Assembly: GCA_026770615.1 (NCBI GenBank) | Contig: MU631322.1 | Location: 429,373-462,764 of the forward strand | DNA: 33,392 nt | Source of the DNA: Pavlovales sp. CCMP2436 | Taxonomy: Eukaryota; Haptophyta; Pavlovophyceae; Pavlovales | Direction of reading: 5' to 3' | In this document: piece by piece, positions 28,443 to 33,392 of the stretch | Numbering within the stretch: position 1 is the stretch's first letter | How the letters are laid out: the number at the start of each line of letters is the position of its first letter | The notes under the pieces: model-generated | What the model was told of the DNA's origin: nothing | The model's input: only the letters and a program-made list of their open reading frames with translations | Databases searched by the model: none | Made by a program: the position numbers and the translations under genes

Positions 28443-29913
28443 CCGATGGAGATACACTGCACACAACAGTTACCAATAGGAAGAGGGAGATGCACTGCAC
28501 GTTCGTAACTTTGTGCAGCGGCCACGACCTGCCTCGAGGCGTTGCGCGATCCCATGGGCGGTGGCCCTCCCCTGACCCACAGAAATACCCGTGGCGCAAT
28601 ATCTGGCCTATTTTGCTGAGATTCAGTCAAGCACCAATCCTACTGTCGCACTTGTTCCTGATCCCCCACTGTTAGCAGTTGTATAGCATACTGGCGGATG
28701 CCCGATATTACTTAAGCACAATGAATAATAACATGACTGATAGGGTGTTCAAGCTGGCGTCTGACTGCCCTGGAAGTTGTGCCTGTCTGAGCGCTGCATC
28801 GCCTTTGTTTGCAATCTTATAATAATAAATAATACGTATCTGTATTCACGGACCGATGTATGTACATCACACGTAACTATTGCGGAAGGTATATTATTAC
28901 TGAATTGAAGCATGGGGACTCCGGTGGCGGTCTACCTGTCTGATGAAGATTAGACTTTAGAAGCTGGTCTGAACGTTGCATCATCACCCTCACTGCCACT
29001 GGCTCGGGCCTCACGGCCGCACACAGGGGGAGATAGGTCATCAATCCCCGGGTGTGTTGTCCCCACCTGGGGCTAATTTTTCGGCGGTGATACCTGGAGC
29101 AGGGCACACGTCGGGCCGTGCTTGGTCAGGTGATAAGTCCGGGGTGGGGCTATATAACTCAATTTTATGTGTTCTCAAAAAAGGTGAAAAATGTGATTTT
29201 AAACATGCCTTGCGCTTACGCGCCGCTTGCTGTAGCTCTACGCTACGGCAACGCGTCCTTGTCCGGACCCACCCAGCAGTGCGATGGGCAGCGAAGCGAT
29301 TAGTCTCTGCAGGCAGCTCAGCGGGCAGCGGCCGTGAGCTATTAGTAACCGGCCTCTTGTATTACATTTCGTGTACATCGTAATCAAACAGTAATTTTTA
29401 GTTATTAACCACCCCGGGTGTGAACCGTGGTGTTAGCCCGTACCTAGGGTGGCCTGGGGCGCGAAGACAGATACGGTGATACCTGGGGTAGGGCACACCG
29501 GGGGCAACCAAAGTTTGGTGATACTCGGGGGTTGACACACGTCCCCCCCCTGTGCGGGCCCTGTCTGATAAGACCCGGACCTAGCTAGTTACTAATAAAC
29601 ATACGAAAAATAATAAATACGGGAAAGCAATGGCAAGGATGGGTGAGGGGGCGAGAAGCGTCCAAGACGCGCTCTTTTAGCCTTCTTCCCGGCTTCATTT
29701 GTTCGTTTTTTGTATAATTAACACCCCAAGCTGCGTCCGGGTTGTTACAGGGAATCGCGGGCAATAAGAAGGGCGAATTTTGAGTTTGAGGCTGAGCTTC
29801 TTAGCAAAGTACACACAAACAATGCTTAAATTTGCTTAAATTGCATACTAACAATGCAAAAAAACGATCGTCAGCTTCTTAGGACTTCGGCTTCTTTTAT
29901 ATATATATATATA
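28443..29913. other. Spacer with X5 and short repeated boxes
   Basis: No supported gene. It contains X5, and GGTGATACCTGG-type boxes at about 29086, 29473 and, diverged, 29514, each followed by AGGGCACAC or GACACAC. Confidence 0.4.
28738..28804 (+). mobile_element. X5: short X-family end
   Basis: TGATAGGGTGTTCAAGCTGG through CTGTCTGAGCGCTGCATCGC matches the X1 left end for about 65 bp and then diverges. Confidence 0.65.
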
Positions 29914-30472
29914 CCAAACCCGCCATCAAGTGGACTCGCTCGCGCTCGACGTCTCGGCTCCTTCTTTAACCTGTCCTTCCAACGCGCCCCCGCGCTGCAG
30001 TCCGCGCACGCGCGAACGAGTTCACGGCATTCAAAACCCCGTCGCTTCCTAGCGACACGCCGACGGTGAGACCACCAATGAACTCGCTCGCTCGCGCTCG
30101 GCCGGACGGCCTCGCGTTGCCTGGTTTAGCTCCTTCGGCTCCTTCTTCGACTAGTCCTTCCACCGCGCCCCCACGCGGCGGCCCGCGCCCTGCACGCGCG
30201 AACAAGTTCACGGCATTCAAAACCCCATCGCTTCCCAGCGATACGTCACCGCTGGGATTACCAATGGACTCGCTTGCTCGTGCACTGTCGGGCGGCCCCG
30301 CGTTGCGCAGCGACTCCAGCGCTTTGTTTTCGGCTTCTTCATCATCCACCACTTCTACCAGCTCCCCACTTCAGCGTAGCGCGTAGGAGCCTGCGTCTAA
30401 GCGCTAAGATCAGCCTGACTTGAACTTGAAACGTACCGCCAGCTCGAACCCCCCTACATTAATATAAATATA
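29914..30472 (+). mobile_element. Y4: Y-family copy, 5' truncated at a (TA)n tract
   Basis: It matches Y1 in reverse from CAAACCCGCCATCAAGTGGA to the constant end CGAACCCCCCTACATTAATA. The frame ending ...STTSTSSPLQRSA (stop 30384-30386) corresponds to the Y1 minus frame. The left edge is a TATATA run. Confidence 0.75.
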
Positions 30473-30643
30473 TTTATTTTTTGCCCGCACCCTTATTTTT
30501 GCGTGTGTGCCAGGTTTACCGCACGTCACAAGCTACCCTACCAACATTTGCCTGCGCTTCGCGTGTCGGCTAAGCCACCCCGATTCAGCGGTAGGCCAGG
30601 GCTAGGCACCCAATACATTTTTTTTGGAACATAATTGACTCAC

Positions 30644-30752
30644 CTGCTTTCGTCAGCGCGTCGCGCGTCGATTTCGCCTCCCCGAGCGAGTGCGCGCGCG
30701 TGACCCACTCCGTACCCGCGCGCATTCTTTGTGCAAGCAGCGCGTCAGTTAG
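30644..30752 (-). CDS. Myosin motor-domain exon (second of two)
   Basis: 109 nt on the minus strand between a CTTTGAACGCAG acceptor and a GTGAGT donor. It reads LTDALLAQRMRAGTEWVTRA, then HSLGEAKSTRDALTKA, with one base left over. This is the conserved myosin head stretch in which the L-x-x-A-L-x-x-R-x-x-x-x-G-x-E-W-V-T pattern leads to the x-A-x-x-x-x-D-A-L-x-K-A helix. In myosins it precedes the R-L-F-D-W region of the motor, the ATP-driven, actin-binding part. The next exon is not found down to Y4, so the gene is cut or has a long intron. Confidence 0.72.
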
Positions 30753-30977
30753 CTGCGTTCAAAGAAAGAAGTAAAATGCATGCCGTGCGTTAGGGGGAGG
30801 AGGGGGAGGAAGAGGGGGGGGGATAGGGAAGGGGGAGGGGGGGGGGGGAGGAGGAGGGAGAGGTAGCAGAGCGGGGATGTGGACCACTTCGTATCTGCGC
30901 GAATCCACTGTATATATATATATTATTAAAAAAAAAAGAAAAAAAAAAAAGAAGAAGAAGAAGAAGAAGAAGCTCAC
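30753..30977 (-). other. Intron between the myosin exons
   Basis: 225 nt, GTGAGC...CGCAG on the minus strand. Nearly all of it is pyrimidine-rich on the coding strand: (CTT)n, T runs, a short TATATA and long C/T runs. On the plus strand it appears as G- and A-rich low complexity (30792-30866 and 30928-30972). Confidence 0.7.
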
Positions 30978-31022
30978 CTGATTCTCAGCGACGCCCAGTA
31001 GCCCCGCCGCAGCCCGCAGCGC
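30978..31022 (-). CDS. Myosin motor-domain exon (first of two)
   Basis: 45 nt, phase 0 on both sides. The acceptor is CTTTTTATAG, the donor GTGAGC. It reads ALRAAAGLLGVAENQ, the A-x-L-L-G-V stretch that comes directly before the L-x-x-A-L segment of the next exon in myosins. Joined, the two exons give 51 continuous myosin-like residues. No further exon is seen up to 31230. Confidence 0.7.
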
Positions 31023-31226
31023 CTATAAAAAGGGTGGGAGCACGCAGGGGGGGGGATCATTTAACATTTCTAACGCGCATTACAGCTGTAACAAATACGT
31101 CCATGATCTCAATACCTTATCCACCCCTTCATGTGCGAGCCCTGCCTCAGTGTCCGCTTCCCTCACTCTCGCACGTATGACTTCATTGGTATGACTCATA
31201 ACTATGTTCACGTATGAGGACGCAAT

Positions 31227-32600
31227 TTAATCAGAAGTGCACATCGTTCCATGTGGTGCTATTTGTAGGATCATTGCCATCGCGAACCCCCCTACATATT
31301 TACTGTATAAACGCTCCCGGAGTCGCTCCGTGCGGCCGTATTTGCGCAGGTTACGCTCCCGTCGCTTCGCTTCACCCGCAGCTAGGCGCTCCTCTGGTGT
31401 TGCCCGAGGAGCTAGCGGGAGGTCGGGGCACTCGAAGCTTGAGGTCGCGCGAGAGACGCGGACTTGCACCATCGGGCCTCTGTTGCAGCGCCTGCGCTTT
31501 GCCCCCTCGAGCTCAGCGAAGGCGTCCTCTCGGGTCTGCACCTCGACCTTCCAGCCCTGCCACTCGCTCGGATCTGCGGACTTACGTGCCGCGAGCCCCT
31601 GCACCTGGCGGTGTTCGCTGCACTCGGTGAAGCGGCTCGAAATGTCGAGGGCGGTCTCGAGCACTTCTTGGTTGGAGTCGACTCCGAATGTGACGTTCAG
31701 CTCACCAGCCGCACTGCCAGGCACGCCGTCCGAGGGGGGCACGCCTGGCAGTGCCCATGGCATCGACGCGTCGCCGCCATACCGCGCCGCCACGCGAGCA
31801 CTTCGGGCCATGCACACGCGCACGGCCGGCAACGGCGAGGACAAGGCCGCGCCCTCGAGCGCCTGCAGCGCCTCGCGGGCGTCCTTCGGGCAGCAGAGCG
31901 CGGAGTGGACGCACCGCACGAGCATCGCCTCACCGCCCGGTCAGATCGGCAGGCTGATCGTGCAGCCGCCACGGCTGTGGCTGGCCGCGTCCACGTAGCA
32001 CGTCGCGCCACGCGTGAGGCAGAGGGGGGCAGCGAGGCTGCCCTCGGAGATGACGATCGTCACGTTGGCGCCCGTGCTCCGGCCCGCCATGATTCTGCAG
32101 TGTAGAATGAAGAGCCCGATCTTCCACATCAGGCGCGCCAGTGATGCGCGCTGGTCAAGGTGCGGCACGAGGTCAGACCCGTTGATGCGCAACTGCCCAT
32201 TGAAGGGCTCGTCGTGACCAATCGCAGCGCCGAGAGGCTCCCAGAGGCGCTCGAGAGTGGTGGCGGCGGCGCGCGAGGTCGCCTTCACGGTGTGGTCGGG
32301 CGCAGAGCTGCGCCGAGGGCGGGCGTCTTCCCTGCGCCGAAGCAGACGTTGCCGCTGCCCTGCGCTGCACGGTTCGCGCGGGAGAGCGTCACCACATCCT
32401 CGGGGCTCAATGCGATGTCGCAGTTCGACACGAGGAAGCCTAACTCAGCCAGGTTCGTGCGGTGGTTGAACTCCCGTTGGCGATCTGGACCCAGCCCGAG
32501 AGTGCGCGGACGGAAGAACTGGACATGCAAAACCGCGCGAAATTCAACTACACATATAGGAGCATGCAAACTGGAAAAGAGGGTCAAAATGAAAATGGAT
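31227..32600 (-). pseudogene. Unrecognised minus-strand gene, one TGA and one frameshift
   Basis: From about 32587 the minus strand reads LAELGFLVSNCDIALSPEDV and LSRANRAAQGSGNVCFGAG. Near 32300 the frame changes to TSRAAATTLERLWEPLGAA, LVPHLDQRASLARLMWKIG and GRSTGANVTIVISEG. An in-frame TGA (31938-31940) follows. The same frame then reads FGVDSNQEVLETALDISSRF, KVEVQTREDAFAELEGAKRR and a very basic AKRRERNLRKYGRTERLRER before ending at 31227. The composition and long open stretches look coding, but I recognise no domain. The frame change could be an unseen intron. A retroelement protein is possible. Confidence 0.45.
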
Positions 32601-32755
32601 GGTGCCGTCGCACAGGCTCAAAATGTGGAGATTCGAGTTTTTATGGAGGGGAGACGCCTACCACCCCCCGAGCTACTATGAATAGTACATCGGCCGAACA
32701 GTGGGCAGTGAGGGCACGAGCGCTGTAGTCTGTCAGCGCAAGCTTCGTCGTCAGC

Positions 32756-32845
32756 GCGAGCTGCGCGCGCGGGGCTTCGCGAGCTCGCCGTCGGTGCGAG
32801 CTGCGCGCGCGGGGCTTCGCGAGCTCTCGTCGGGTGCTGCGCGAG
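32756..32845. repeat. 40-bp tandem repeat, about 2.3 copies
   Basis: GCGAGCTGCGCGCGCGGGGC starts at 32756 and 32796. A partial third copy follows (GCGCGAGCTCGCCGT). Confidence 0.85.
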
Positions 32846-32863
32846 CTCGCCGTGCAGGGCGGG

Positions 32864-33299
32864 ATGTTGCCTGAGAGCAGTTCGTCTGAGCGGTTGGAGC
32901 GGCTGGTCCGCTCGCGGCGCGACGCACTGCGCTCCCTCGCCGCGGTGCACCGTGGCGAGTCGAGATGGCTCGGCGTAGTGCGATTCGAATCACTCGGGCC
33001 GAACGTGCCGAGCGGGCCGCTCACGCTCCGCTGGCTCACGCTCGGCCTCTCGCTCGGCGCGCTGCTGCACCTGCCCCCGGGCGTGCCATTCCTCCACGCG
33101 GTGGTCCAGCTGTTCGAGGAGCTCGAGTTCTTCTGCGCCTCGGCGGCCGTCCAGTCTGTTCGTTCGCTCGCCACGCGTTTTGGCCGCGTCCCCCGCTGGC
33201 CTGGCAGCGCAGCCGACGGTGCAAGTGCGCGGCAGAGCGGCGGACCGGTATTACTAATAATAGAAGGGCTGGCTCTGTGGGCTCGGCCGCGGGAGTGCT

Positions 33300-33302
<3 letters not shown>
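32864..33302 (+). CDS. Open reading frame running into the poly-C, unknown
   Basis: From ATG 32864 a plus frame stays open to the poly-C: SSERLERLVRSRRDALRSLA, SRWLGVVRFESLGPNVPSG, LRWLTLGLSLGALLHLPPG and FLHAVVQLFEELEFFCASAA. The balanced composition favours it over the Arg/Ser-rich minus frame. Its end is lost at the contig edge. Family not recognised; the true start may be upstream in the 40-bp repeat. Confidence 0.4.

Positions 33303-33392
<90 letters not shown>
33303..33392. other. 90-base poly-C run at the window end
   Basis: An uninterrupted C run to the last base. Poly-G on the other strand at a contig end is typical of a sequencing artefact. Confidence 0.8.

Noticed and set aside
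30759..30977. 72-codon minus ORF with poly-Phe and poly-Pro
   Set aside because: It is the translated pyrimidine-rich intron of the myosin exons.

Overview
This is nuclear DNA from a eukaryote: GT-AG introns, no operons or Shine-Dalgarno sites, pyrimidine-rich acceptors, TIR transposons, a Gag/RT/RNase H retroelement, ~180-bp satellite DNA and homologs of myosin, WDR7-like and armadillo proteins. Coding pieces are GC-rich and C/G-ending; spacers are AT-rich. A unicellular alga (haptophyte-like or comparable protist) fits, but the sequence does not prove the lineage. There is a 585-base N gap (15042-15626) and a 90-base poly-C run at the end, probably an assembly artefact.

Layout. 1-3432: a broken ORF end, then X, Y and E3 repeat elements. 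4464-10830 (minus strand): a decayed retroelement in the order Gag, zinc knuckles, RT, RNase H, split inside RT by a 2,928-bp TIR transposon (E1) with its own ~790-codon ORF. 10828-11567: a 5' fragment of a WDR7-like WD40 gene between 84-bp direct repeats. 11630-13010: an inverted duplication, one arm of which holds a 472-bp deletion derivative of E1 (E2). 13160-14825: minisatellites, then ~180-bp satellite array A. 16430-18297: a four-exon gene with a C-terminal C2H2-like finger, broken by an 11-bp duplication and a TGA. 18819-19101 (minus): two terminal exons of an unrecognised gene. 20345-21215: satellite array B. 22438-23079: E4, sister of E3. 23635-26700: two copies of an OTU-protease element, one carrying a Tc1/mariner-like MITE. 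26736-28442: a frameshifted armadillo-repeat gene. 30644-31022 (minus): two spliced exons of a myosin motor domain. 31227-32600 (minus) and 32864-33302 (plus): unrecognised reading frames.

The genes do not form a pathway. The window is best read as a graveyard of nested mobile elements with captured or decaying host gene pieces. Its strongest content is a two-member DNA transposon family (E1 autonomous-like, E2 MITE) with 4-bp target duplications. Both insertion sites can be reconstructed from the window itself: removing E1 restores the RT reading frame, and E2 has an exact paralogous empty site.
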